Under the pieces are notes generated by a model. The model did no database searches. It was not told the origin of the DNA and worked only from the letters and a program-made list of their open reading frames with translations. Below, piece by piece: positions 1-6,150 of a DNA stretch of 16,029 nt. The DNA is from Oscillospiraceae bacterium (GTDB lineage: Bacteria > Bacillota > Clostridia > Oscillospirales > CAG-272), in NCBI GenBank assembly GCA_009788105.1, contig WQSD01000007.1:1-16029 (forward strand), given 5' to 3'. A program made the translations under genes and the position numbers. Position 1 is the stretch's first letter. Every line of letters starts with the position of its first letter.

Positions 1-1
1 G

Positions 2-1744
2 GGAAAGTAGCTCGCGGAATAATTCTTCTGCCGCCGGGATTTCCAACCCTCCGGGGATTTCCAGCAGAAGTCCTTCGCCGTTTTCGGTTTCCACAGTAAA
101 GCCGCAGGCACGAACCTCCTCGGCGTATTCCTCTAATAGGGCGCACTCCTGCTGTGACAGGGCAAGCTGTATTGGCAGTCCAAGGAGTTGGGTGTGCCGC
201 CCTGCGGAGCGTTGCATATTTTGCTTCATTTCCTCGAAGATTATCCGCTCGTGGGCGGCGTGTTTGTCAATCATCATCAGCTTTTGCCCCTGCTCGATGA
301 TGATATACGTGTCGAACGCCACTCCGTGGATTTTGAAGGCTTCTGGTGGGGGTTCTGCTGTTTCGCTTGCTTCTTCTGTCTGCGTGGCAGGAGTATTTGG
401 GGTGTCAGGGCGGTCGACGGCAAGGGTCGCCCCTACAGGCTTTGCGGTTGTGGGTGGCGTTGGTGTAACAAGCTGTAGTTGTTCCTCTTCCACTTCCACG
501 GCAGGCAAATCGAGCGAGGGTGGAGAAGTGTCGCTATCCGCCCTCTCCATGACTTTCGCCAAAATGGATTCGGAAAATTCATCTTGGAACAAGAATGCAG
601 AATCCTCGTGGGGCTGTGTCGTGATTTTCAGCTGAACAGGTGGCATGGGGGTGTCAACCTGCTCGTGGGCAGGAAGTAGCACGTTGTAAGCGTCCACAAC
701 CTTGTCAGACACATCCCCTTTTTGCAAAATCAGGGAGGGCACAGCGGTGTTCCCTGACAGGGCGTTGCTTACAGCACAATATATTGCATCAAACACGTCC
801 CGCTCGTTGGAGAATTTCACTTCAACTTTGGTGGGGTGAACGTTCACGTCCACGAAGGCGGGGTGAATACACACATTCAGCACGCAAGTGGGAAAGCGAT
901 CCACCGACAGATAGCTTGAAAATGCTTGCTCCAAGGCGGCAGAGGCGGTGCGACTTTTGATAAATCGCCCATTTATAAAGAAAATCTGCCCGCTACGGTT
1001 GCTTTTTACGTTGTCAGGGCGGCCGATATAGCCCATGACTTCAATATTTCCCGTCAGATTTTGCACCTCCACCAGTTTGCGGGAAAACTCCCGCCCAAGC
1101 ACTGCGTAAATAGCGTTTTTCAGCTTGGCATCTCCCGCAGTTTGGTAGCGGGTGACACCATCGCTGATAAGAGTGACGGCGATTTCAGGGTGAGAAAGGG
1201 CGAGTTTGTCCACAATGTCGTACACCGCGGCGGCTTCGGTTGTGTTCTTCCGCAGGAATTTTCGGCGGGCGGGAACGTTGGCGAAAAGCTCCTCCACAAT
1301 CACAGTTGTGCCGTCACGGCAGCCTGTGTCCCCCACGTTGGTGCCGCTGTTTTCTCTGCCACTGGGGTCAAAGGAAACCAGCGTGCCCACCCCATCCCGC
1401 TTTCGTTTGGTGAGAATCCGCATCCTCCCCACGGCGGAAATGGCCGCAAGTGCCTCTCCGCGAAAGCCGAGTGTGCCAATGCCGTCAAGGTCGCTTGCCA
1501 CCTTGATTTTGCTGGTGGCGTGACGAAGCAGACATAGCTCTGCGTCTCCACGTGCCATGCCCTCCCCATTGTCCGCCACGCGAATAAGAGAAACCCCGCC
1601 ATTCTTGATTTCCACGGTAATTTCGGTTGCCATGGCGTCAATGGAGTTTTCAAGCAGTTCTTTGACCACGCTGGCAGGACGCTCCACCACTTCGCCGGCG
1701 GCGATAAGGTTGGATAATTCAGTTGATAGTAGTTTGATTTTCAT
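2..1744 (-). CDS. mutL: DNA mismatch repair protein MutL (3' end cut by window edge)
   Basis: MutL is the ATP-dependent coordinator of mismatch repair that links MutS to strand incision. Reading the minus strand from ATG at 1744 gives 581 residues with no stop before the left edge, so the C-terminus is missing. The GHKL ATPase part is clear: ERPASVVKELLENSIDA near residues 21-37, the ADNGEGM motif, GFRGEAL at 93-99, and HPTKVEVKF in the second N-terminal subdomain. A Pro/Thr/Glu-rich linker follows at roughly 350-470. The C-terminal domain starts near 475 and has DKHAAHERIIFE from D493, the metal-binding endonuclease motif (DQHAx2Ex4E type), so this is a nicking MutL of the kind found in bacteria without MutH. 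The start has only a weak AAGG ribosome binding site. It lies 420 bp downstream of mutS on the same strand. Part of the linker is encoded by a sequence resembling the local intergenic repeat (see findings). Confidence 0.96.
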   Translation of the reverse strand, partial: MKIKLLSTELSNLIAAGEVVERPASVVKELLENSIDAMATEITVEIKNGGVSLIRVADNGEGMARGDAELCLLRHATSKIKVASDLDGIGTLGFRGEALAAISAVGRMRILTKRKRDGVGTLVSFDPSGRENSGTNVGDTGCRDGTTVIVEELFANVPARRKFLRKNTTEAAAVYDIVDKLALSHPEIAVTLISDGVTRYQTAGDAKLKNAIYAVLGREFSRKLVEVQNLTGNIEVMGYIGRPDNVKSNRSGQIFFINGRFIKSRTASAALEQAFSSYLSVDRFPTCVLNVCIHPAFVDVNVHPTKVEVKFSNERDVFDAIYCAVSNALSGNTAVPSLILQKGDVSDKVVDAYNVLLPAHEQVDTPMPPVQLKITTQPHEDSAFLFQDEFSESILAKVMERADSDTSPPSLDLPAVEVEEEQLQLVTPTPPTTAKPVGATLAVDRPDTPNTPATQTEEASETAEPPPEAFKIHGVAFDTYIIIEQGQKLMMIDKHAAHERIIFEEMKQNMQRSAGRHTQLLGLPIQLALSQQECALLEEYAEEVRACGFTVETENGEGLLLEIPGGLEIPAAEELFRELLS

Positions 1745-1802
1745 GTGTGTACCTTGGATGGTGGGGTTGATGGGGGGCGAACGGTATACGTTGTACATTG
1801 TT

Positions 1803-1824
1803 GTAGGGGCGAACTGTGTTCGCC
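1803..1824 (+). repeat. 22-bp hairpin repeat, copy 1
   Basis: The stem GGGCGAAC, loop TGT and GTTCGCCC follow a GTAGGG leader. The same 22 bp occur without change at 5974-5995. It is a dispersed palindromic module of unknown function. Confidence 0.8.
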
Positions 1825-1842
1825 CGCAATTTTTTTCTGTTC

Positions 1843-1871
1843 CGTTCGTGCGGGTCGCCCAGGGGTGCGAC
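1843..1871 (+). repeat. 29-bp direct repeat, copy 1
   Basis: Begins CGTTCGTGCGGGTCGCCC and ends GGGGTGCGAC. It is a perfect 29-bp match to 2026-2054, 183 bp away in the same orientation. GGTCGC and GCGAC parts give it hairpin potential. Confidence 0.85.
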
Positions 1872-1905
1872 TATACCTCAAAGCAAATGCGTTAGGCGAG
1901 GGGGT

Positions 1906-1941
1906 CCCGCATAAATTTGCCAAAACCGCAAATTTTGCGGG
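1906..1941. repeat. Hairpin in mutS-mutL gap
   Basis: CCCGCATAAATTTGC at 1906-1920 pairs with GCAAATTTTGCGGG at 1928-1941 (14 bp, one bulged T) around the loop CAAAACC. There is no T-run on either side, so it is not a standard intrinsic terminator. It is probably a palindromic repeat. Confidence 0.65.
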
Positions 1942-2025
1942 ATGACGGGTGCAGGACGTGGGGGCGGTCTTTACCGAACGGGCGGGCAAAGCTCAAACCC
2001 CTCCCCTACGGGGTTTTGCCTGTAT

Positions 2026-2054
2026 CGTTCGTGCGGGTCGCCCAGGGGTGCGAC
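2026..2054 (+). repeat. 29-bp direct repeat, copy 2
   Basis: Perfect match to 1843-1871. Here the repeat continues into CCCCTACAGG, the fuller form of the module. The first copy diverges after the 29 bp. Confidence 0.85.
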
Positions 2055-2091
2055 CCCTACAGGTGCAGTGTTTTGTCATTGACCTTTTCAA

Positions 2092-2153
2092 TAAATAATT
2101 TGCGTAAGCAAATTTTCCTTAATTCTTCATTTTTCATTTTTAATTCTTAATTC
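2092..2153 (-). repeat. 62-bp AT-rich repeat flanking mutS, downstream copy
   Basis: On the minus strand it reads GAATTAAGAATTAA... and ends with the hairpin AATTTGC-TTAC-GCAAATT (2097-2114). It matches 4753-4814 at 60 of 62 positions in inverted orientation. The two copies bracket mutS closely. Confidence 0.9.
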
Positions 2154-2164
2154 TTCATTCTTCT

Positions 2165-4732
2165 TCATACCTCTTCGCCTTTTTTCATCTGATACAGCAA
2201 ATTCATAGCCTCGATGGGCGTAAGGGTGTTCACGTCTATTGCACGAATACGCTGTACCACTTCTTGCTCCCATGGGGTGGCAGGCGGAGCAGATTTCCGC
2301 GGCTTTGCAACGGGAGCAGGTGCGGCTTGCTCAAGGTCGGACAGTACCTCTTTTGCGCGGCGAATAACGCTGTTTGGCACGCCGGCAAGCCCTGCCACCT
2401 CGATACCATAGCTTTCGTCCGCTCCACCCTGGACGATTTTCCGCAAAAAGACAACAGTATCCCCCTTTTTCCGTGCGGAAATGTGATAGTTTCGCACTCC
2501 CTCGACTGTTCCCTCAAGGGTGGTAAGTTCGTGGTAGTGGGTGGCGAACATAGTCTTCGCTCCAATGACCCCGGCGGTATGCTCTGCCACCGCGCGGGCA
2601 ATGCTCATGCCGTCATAAGTGGACGTGCCACGCCCGATTTCATCGTAAATAATAAGGCTGTTTTGGGTGGCGTTTGCAAGAATATACGCCACTTCGCTCA
2701 TCTCAAGCATAAATGTAGACTGCCCGCTGGACAGGTCATCGCTTGCCCCAATGCGAGTGAAAACTCGGTCAACAATTGACAGCTTTGCAGTTTGCGCAGG
2801 TACAAATGAGCCGATTTGCGCCATAACGCAGATAAGAGCAGTCTGCCGCATATACGTGGATTTCCCTGCCATGTTTGGCCCTGTGATAAGCATAAAACGG
2901 TTATCTGCGGTGTCAAGGCGGGTGTCGTTTGGCACGAAATAGCTATCCCGCACAAACCGCTCCACAACCGGGTGTCGCCCCTCGGTAATGCGAATTTCAT
3001 CCCCCTCGGTCAGCTCCGGGCGAATGTAGTTATGCTTTGCCGCCGCCGTGGCAAGGGAATAGTAAAAGTCTAACTGTGCCAGTGCTTCGGCGCAGTCGCT
3101 GATACGAGATTTTGCTTCGGTGACAATGGCACACAACTCCACGAACAGTTCATGTTCAAGGGCGCTGAGTTTGTCCCCTGCCTTTAGGATGGTGTCCTCA
3201 AGTTCTTTCAGTTCGGCGGTGATGTATCGCTCGCCGTTAGTAAGGGTTTGCTTGCGTATGTAATGCTGTGGCACAGCCGCAGTGTTACTTTTGCTCACTT
3301 CGAGATAGTAGCCAAACACACGGTTATAGCCGATTTTCAGGTTCTTGATGCCTGTTGCCTCTCGCTCGCTGGCCTCTAATTCATCAAGGATGGTTTTCGC
3401 CCCGGTCACAATGGAACGCAGGCGGTCAACATCGCTGTTATATCCCGCGGCAATAATGCCCCCCTCCCGCACAGTGGCTGGGGGATTTTCGTTTATTGCA
3501 CGCCCAAGATGCTCGCAAATATCCGCACAAGGGTCAACTCCTCGAATATCCGCAAGGGCGGGGGAAGACACGCTTCCTAACAGTCGCACAATCTTGGGCA
3601 CAGCACCAAGAGTAGCGGCAACTGCAAGCAAATCCCGTCCGTTCCCGTTGCCGTAAACCAAACGGGTAAGCAGTCGCTCCAAATCCAGCACTCCATCAAG
3701 CCCCTGGGCAAGCTCTTCACGGAGCATGAAATCCCCGAAAAGCTCCGCCACCGCATCCTGTCTGCGGGTTATCTCCCCTTTGTCCAAAAGGGGCATACCA
3801 ACGCATTTTCGTAACAGTCTTGCTCCTGCGGCAGTTTGTGTGTGGTCAAGCACCCACAGCAAGCTGCCCCGCTTGCCGCCGTCACGGATATTTTCGGTTA
3901 GCTCAAGGCTTCGGCGACTGGCGGCGTCCATTTCAAGGCAGTTACTGCCGCTGTAGAACACAAGGTCTTTCAAATTCACCTGCGCCACCCGCAAATGCTC
4001 TTCCATGTACCCAAGAAGGGCGGCGGCGGCACGATATGCGGACTCGTTCGCCCCTCGCGGACGGCGTTCTGCCACATGGGGCAACAAAGCAAGAAGTGCA
4101 TCGACTGCGGTGGCTTTGTAATACCCGGGTGTGGGTGGATTTATGGCAAGAGAAAGCCGCTCCTCTATGGTTTTCCCAAGCGCACCAAGGTTTGCGTTGG
4201 TGATAACTTCGCTGGGGGAATACGCCCCCACTTGCGAAAGGACAGCCTGTTCAAGCTCCTCCGCTTTCCCTGCCCACTGGGTGGCGTACATAATGCCCAC
4301 AGAAACATCCGCAAAGGCGATGCCTATGCCATCTTCGCCACGATAAATCGAGCAGATATAGTTGTTTCGCTCCTCGTCTAACTGTGTCGGGTCTGTCACC
4401 GTGCCGCGGGTGATAATCCGCACCACATCACGGCGAACAATCCCCGCCCCGGGAGTGGGGGCTTCCATTTGTTCGCACAATGCGACACGATAGCCCTTTG
4501 CAACAAGGCGAGCGATATAGCCGTCCGCACTATGGTGCGGCACACCACACATTGGCGCGCGCTCCGCTTCCCCGCAATCCCGCCCGGTCAGGGTCAATTC
4601 AAGCTCACGAGAGGCGGTGATGGCATCCTCAAAAAACATCTCGTAAAAATCCCCCAGACGAAAGAAGAGAATTGCGTCCGGGTGCTTGGTTTTTATATCG
4701 TGATACTGTTGCATCATGGGGGATAGGGGCAT
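2165..4732 (-). CDS. mutS: DNA mismatch repair protein MutS
   Basis: MutS recognises mismatches and small loops and recruits MutL after ATP binding. The 855-residue length is normal for the family (E. coli 853). The N-terminal mismatch-binding motif GDFYEMFF has F29 and E31, the Phe-x-Glu pair that wedges into the mismatch. The C-terminal ABC-type ATPase has Walker A GPNMAGKST at 618-626, the signature SSGQSTFMLEM loop, Walker B with D697-E698 in DEIGRGTS, and the H-loop ATHYHELT with H732. The ending EAMNLLYQMKKGEEV resembles the usual MutS C-terminal helix. The start ATG at 4732 follows a GAGG ribosome binding site about 9 nt upstream. It is intact and collinear with mutL downstream. Both ends are bordered by inverted 62-bp repeats, which is unusual. 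No strong promoter was found directly upstream, and transcription may come from further up. Confidence 0.98.
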   Translation of the reverse strand: MPLSPMMQQYHDIKTKHPDAILFFRLGDFYEMFFEDAITASRELELTLTGRDCGEAERAPMCGVPHHSADGYIARLVAKGYRVALCEQMEAPTPGAGIVRRDVVRIITRGTVTDPTQLDEERNNYICSIYRGEDGIGIAFADVSVGIMYATQWAGKAEELEQAVLSQVGAYSPSEVITNANLGALGKTIEERLSLAINPPTPGYYKATAVDALLALLPHVAERRPRGANESAYRAAAALLGYMEEHLRVAQVNLKDLVFYSGSNCLEMDAASRRSLELTENIRDGGKRGSLLWVLDHTQTAAGARLLRKCVGMPLLDKGEITRRQDAVAELFGDFMLREELAQGLDGVLDLERLLTRLVYGNGNGRDLLAVAATLGAVPKIVRLLGSVSSPALADIRGVDPCADICEHLGRAINENPPATVREGGIIAAGYNSDVDRLRSIVTGAKTILDELEASEREATGIKNLKIGYNRVFGYYLEVSKSNTAAVPQHYIRKQTLTNGERYITAELKELEDTILKAGDKLSALEHELFVELCAIVTEAKSRISDCAEALAQLDFYYSLATAAAKHNYIRPELTEGDEIRITEGRHPVVERFVRDSYFVPNDTRLDTADNRFMLITGPNMAGKSTYMRQTALICVMAQIGSFVPAQTAKLSIVDRVFTRIGASDDLSSGQSTFMLEMSEVAYILANATQNSLIIYDEIGRGTSTYDGMSIARAVAEHTAGVIGAKTMFATHYHELTTLEGTVEGVRNYHISARKKGDTVVFLRKIVQGGADESYGIEVAGLAGVPNSVIRRAKEVLSDLEQAAPAPVAKPRKSAPPATPWEQEVVQRIRAIDVNTLTPIEAMNLLYQMKKGEEV

Positions 4733-4752
4733 GGGAAACCTCGGGGGATTGA

Positions 4753-4814
4753 GAATTAAGAATTAAGAATGAAAAATGAAAAATTAAGGAAAATTTGCTT
4801 ACGCAAATTATTTA
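4753..4814 (+). repeat. 62-bp AT-rich repeat flanking mutS, upstream copy
   Basis: Inverted copy of 2092-2153 with two mismatches. It contains the hairpin AATTTGC-TTAC-GCAAATT at 4792-4809. It starts about 20 bp upstream of the mutS start codon, and the GAGG ribosome binding site lies between the repeat and the ATG. Confidence 0.9.
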
Positions 4815-4825
4815 ATTAAAAAGGC

Positions 4826-4855
4826 AAGGGCATTTTACCACGAAATGCACGAAAA
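4826..4855 (-). repeat. 30-bp dispersed repeat, copy 1
   Basis: On the minus strand it reads TTTTCGTGCATTTCGTGG then TAAAATGCCCTT. It is identical to 6115-6144 (opposite strand), with a diverged copy at 11731-11760. Confidence 0.85.
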
Positions 4856-4927
4856 AGGACGAAAGTCGCATTTGTAGGGGCGGGTTTCCATGCCCGCCCG
4901 CCCAACCTGCGCCCGCCCTTGTCGCAA

Positions 4928-4949
4928 GACGGGGTAGGTGTGAAACGAA
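4928..4949 (-). repeat. Partial copy of composite-repeat module B
   Basis: The 22 bp beginning GACGGGGTAGGTGTGAAAC match 15918-15939 exactly and match the reverse complement of the start of module B near 6020-6037. It is a free-standing fragment of the composite repeat. Confidence 0.75.
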
Positions 4950-5013
4950 GGGCACGCACAGCACCCGTAGGGACGACCCTCAAATAGGGATAGATAAAAT
5001 TTTTAATTTTGAC

Positions 5014-5042
5014 TTGACAAACTAAAAAACATATGGTACAAT
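5014..5042 (+). promoter_or_regulatory. Sigma-A promoter of the putative antisense RNA
   Basis: A perfect -35 TTGACA at 5014-5019, a 17-bp spacer, and -10 TACAAT at 5037-5042 with the extended element TATGG just before it. No open reading frame with a ribosome binding site follows. The transcript would run only about 90 nt to the terminator at 5104-5141, so this is best read as an RNA promoter. Confidence 0.85.
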
Positions 5043-5048
5043 ATCTAC

Positions 5049-5141
5049 AGAAAGAGGAAAAGTGCCACTCGATAGGCGGCGTTTCCCCAGTTAGTTAAAG
5101 TTAAAAATAACCGTTACTTTGCAAGGGTGCGGTTATTTTTT
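5049..5141 (+). ncRNA. Putative type I antitoxin (antisense RNA)
   Basis: The start is inferred from the promoter at 5014-5042 and the end from the hairpin and T-run at 5104-5141, giving roughly 93 nt. Its last 40 nt are complementary to the 3' end of the convergent peptide mRNA, including its stop codon. It has no coding potential worth noting. This is the layout of convergent type I toxin-antitoxin loci (par/Fst, TxpA/RatA), where a short stable RNA blocks toxin synthesis. Its 5' half (5062-5088) contains the blocks GTGCCA, TCGATAGGCGG and GGCGTTTCCCC, which also occur in the same sense in the peptide mRNA leader. Those blocks are therefore not antisense to each other. The RNA was not observed, and the pairing mechanism is inference. 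Confidence 0.65.
5104..5141. terminator. Bidirectional intrinsic terminator shared by RNA and peptide mRNA
   Basis: AAAATAACCG at 5104-5113 pairs with CGGTTATTTT at 5130-5139 (10 bp, 16-nt loop). On the plus strand it is followed by a T-run ending at 5141. On the minus strand TTTTT at 5107-5103 follows. The peptide stop codon (5133-5135) lies inside the stem. Confidence 0.85.
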
Positions 5142-5210
5142 ATTTCCATCATTGTCATTGTCTTTGATAATTAACACAAGGATAATTATTAGTGCAATCA
5201 AATATTCCAT
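5133..5210 (-). CDS. 25-residue hydrophobic peptide, putative type I (holin-like) toxin
   Basis: The peptide starts MEYLIALIIILVLIIK and ends in a polar tail KDNDNDGNKK, giving one membrane-spanning helix with a charged C-terminus. The ribosome binding site is near perfect: AGGAGGT at 5225-5219, 8 nt before the ATG. It has its own consensus promoter (5354-5326) and a terminator overlapping its stop codon. Size, hydrophobicity and the IIKDN-type tail resemble the small holin-like toxins of Firmicutes, but at 25 residues it is at the short end and I cannot confirm family membership. A convergent RNA promoter faces it, which supports a type I toxin-antitoxin unit. In the mRNA leader, CCTCC (5255-5251) and TCGTT (5249-5245) can pair with the Shine-Dalgarno GGAGG (5224-5220) and AACGA (5234-5230), so translation may be held off by structure. 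It lies between ricA and mutS, genes normally close together. Confidence 0.7.
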   Translation of the reverse strand: MEYLIALIIILVLIIKDNDNDGNKK

Positions 5211-5295
5211 GATTTTGTACCTCCTTTCGTCGTTATCTAAACCGAACGAGGGAGGGGAAACGCCAAATCCCGCCTACCGACTATATGTACATGGC

Positions 5296-5328
5296 ACTAT
5301 CCTTGGACTGTTCCAGTCCAAGGATAGT
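5296..5328. promoter_or_regulatory. Perfect 15-bp dyad over the peptide promoter (operator or 5' hairpin)
   Basis: ACTATCCTTGGACTG at 5296-5310 and its exact complement at 5314-5328 are separated by TTC. The dyad covers the end of the -10 box and the expected start site. It could be a repressor operator. The transcribed part (GGACTG-GAA-CAGTCC) could also form a stabilising 5' hairpin on the mRNA. Confidence 0.6.
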
Positions 5329-5354
5329 ATATCACAAGATTTTATTTTTGTCAA
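5326..5354 (-). promoter_or_regulatory. Sigma-A promoter of the peptide gene
   Basis: On the minus strand: -35 TTGACA at 5354-5349, 17-bp spacer, -10 TATACT at 5331-5326, preceded by TGTGA (extended -10). The start should be near 5319, giving a leader of about 110 nt. This is as close to consensus as the antisense promoter. Confidence 0.88.
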
Positions 5355-5409
5355 ATAGAGTGTGATACGCCCTTAGAGGGCACCCCAAAATAATGTTTAT
5401 AAGAATTAT

Positions 5410-5802
5410 TTAATGCCCGCCACAGCCACCACAGCTACCGCATCCGCTTCCACAGCCACCACCCCCGCCAACCATAGCGGCAATGGCATCGTACACCGAC
5501 TGCATAAAGCTGTCCTTCTCGCTGCTGGCAGTTTCAAAAGCGGTGTAAGCCTCGCTGTCAGTGATAAGAGCGTACAGCTCGTTAATGCGGGTGCTGATTG
5601 CGGTGATTTTGTCCTCGTCACGTGGGTCGGCGGCGTACTCCGCCGCAAGAGCGGCACGTTGAGCGGTCAGCGCCGCCATATGAGCAGACAGCACCTCATC
5701 GGTTTCGTAGCTTTCTTTGGCAAATGCGTAGCGTTTCAGTGCCTCGCTTTGCCCAAGCTCCTCCGCAAGAGCGGAGATTAGGTTTGTTAGGGTTGGGTTC
5801 AT
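5410..5802 (-). CDS. ricA: YlbF/YmcA-family protein, RicA-like, with Cys-rich C-terminal tail
   Basis: This 130-residue, mostly helical protein matches the YlbF/YmcA family in its LISALAEELGQSEALKRYAFAKE start and its helical ELYALITDSEAYTAFE segment. In Bacillus, YlbF, YmcA and YaaT form the Ric complex, which carries iron-sulphur clusters and modulates RNase Y-dependent RNA processing, competence and sporulation. Position directly after miaB and before mutS matches ymcA in Bacillus, which favours the RicA paralogue. The C-terminus is a Gly-rich tail with C117, C121, C124, C127 and H130, a likely metal or Fe-S ligand set. The ATG at 5802 was chosen because AAGGAG lies 6 nt upstream and the homology begins there; the open frame extends further upstream through repeat DNA without support. 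Family assignment is confident, the exact paralogue less so. Confidence 0.82.
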   Translation of the reverse strand: MNPTLTNLISALAEELGQSEALKRYAFAKESYETDEVLSAHMAALTAQRAALAAEYAADPRDEDKITAISTRINELYALITDSEAYTAFETASSEKDSFMQSVYDAIAAMVGGGGGCGSGCGSCGGCGGH

Positions 5803-5879
5803 GTGGGACTCCTTTTTATAGTGTTGAAAAATTTGGGTGTGGTTTTTGTTGTTTGCCCTTGACCTTATTCCCCTCCCGT

Positions 5880-6099
5880 GGAGGGGTGCCGTTAGGCGGG
5901 GTGGTTCAGCGTGTATATTGCGGGCGGGGGCAAGCCCCGCCCCTACGGACACAATGCGGATTTCGTTGTCTGCGTAGGGGCGAACTGTGTTCGCCAGTTT
6001 GTACGGTGCGTTTCGCACGTTTCACACCTACCCCGTCAGGGGCAAATACCAGCCCCTGCCACCCCTTCCGCCTGCGGAAGGGGAATTACAGAAACGTTC
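5880..6099 (+). repeat. Composite repeat of about 220 bp, copy 1
   Basis: Three modules are shared with 15812-16029 in inverted orientation and the same order. Module A (5880-5948) contains the palindrome GGGCGGGGG-CAAG-CCCCGCCC. Module B (6020-6060) matches with one mismatch in 41 bp. Module C (6062-6099) is a CCCCTTCCGC...GCGGAAGGGG hairpin followed by TTACAGAAACGTTC. The spacers between modules differ in the two copies. Confidence 0.85.
5974..5995 (+). repeat. 22-bp hairpin repeat, copy 2
   Basis: Identical to 1803-1824. It lies inside the composite repeat between ricA and miaB, in the spacer that separates modules A and B, and is absent from the other composite copy. Confidence 0.8.
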
Positions 6100-6114
6100 A
6101 TCTGTTTTCGTGCA

Positions 6115-6144
6115 TTTTCGTGCATTTCGTGGTAAAATGCCCTT
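6115..6144 (+). repeat. 30-bp dispersed repeat, copy 2
   Basis: Exact match to 4826-4855 in opposite orientation. It ends 6 bp from the miaB stop codon, on the 3' side of that gene. Confidence 0.85.
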
Positions 6145-6150
6145 TACCCC

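Larger units (their letters stand above)
1745..2164. other. mutS-mutL intergenic region filled with repeats
   Basis: This 420-bp gap holds no convincing gene. It contains a hairpin GGGCGAAC-TGT-GTTCGCCC at 1807-1825, two copies of a 29-bp direct repeat, a 14-bp-stem hairpin at 1906-1941, and the AT-rich 62-bp repeat next to the mutS stop. In related genomes mutS and mutL are usually close together, so the gap probably grew by repeat insertion. I see no clear separate promoter for mutL. Confidence 0.7.
4733..5009. other. Repeat-rich region upstream of mutS
   Basis: No gene is visible. In order it holds the 62-bp inverted repeat, a 30-bp repeat (4826-4855), a GC-rich palindrome GGGCGGG...GCCCGCCC near 4880-4898, a 22-bp piece of composite-repeat module B (4928-4949), and a GTAGGGACGACCCT module near 4967-4980. 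A TGGTAAAAT extended -10-like string on the minus strand inside the 30-bp repeat could serve mutS, but the same string lies in copies that face no gene, so I do not call it a promoter. Confidence 0.65.
5803..6150. other. miaB-ricA gap, occupied by repeats
   Basis: No gene is supported. The stretch is almost wholly made of composite-repeat copy 1 (5880-6099), with the 22-bp hairpin inserted, and a 30-bp repeat ending a few bases from the miaB stop. Open frames across it are products of GC-rich repeat DNA without ribosome binding sites. Confidence 0.7.

Noticed and set aside
1745..2164. Possible CRISPR array, because of repeated 22-29 bp motifs
   Set aside because: There are only two 29-bp copies 183 bp apart with no regular spacers, and no cas genes are in the window.
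2214..4726. Open frames on the plus strand opposite mutS, the longest about 170 codons
   Set aside because: They mirror the codon pattern of an intact conserved gene, have no ribosome binding sites and no recognisable domains.
5296..5345. The 15-bp dyad as a plus-strand terminator
   Set aside because: The stem is strong but the sequence after it is TATATCACAAG, with the T-rich part too far away; overlap with the promoter is the better explanation.
5803..6018. Upstream extension of the ricA-like frame by 72 codons
   Set aside because: The added part is repeat DNA, while family homology and the AAGGAG site both fit the ATG at 5802.
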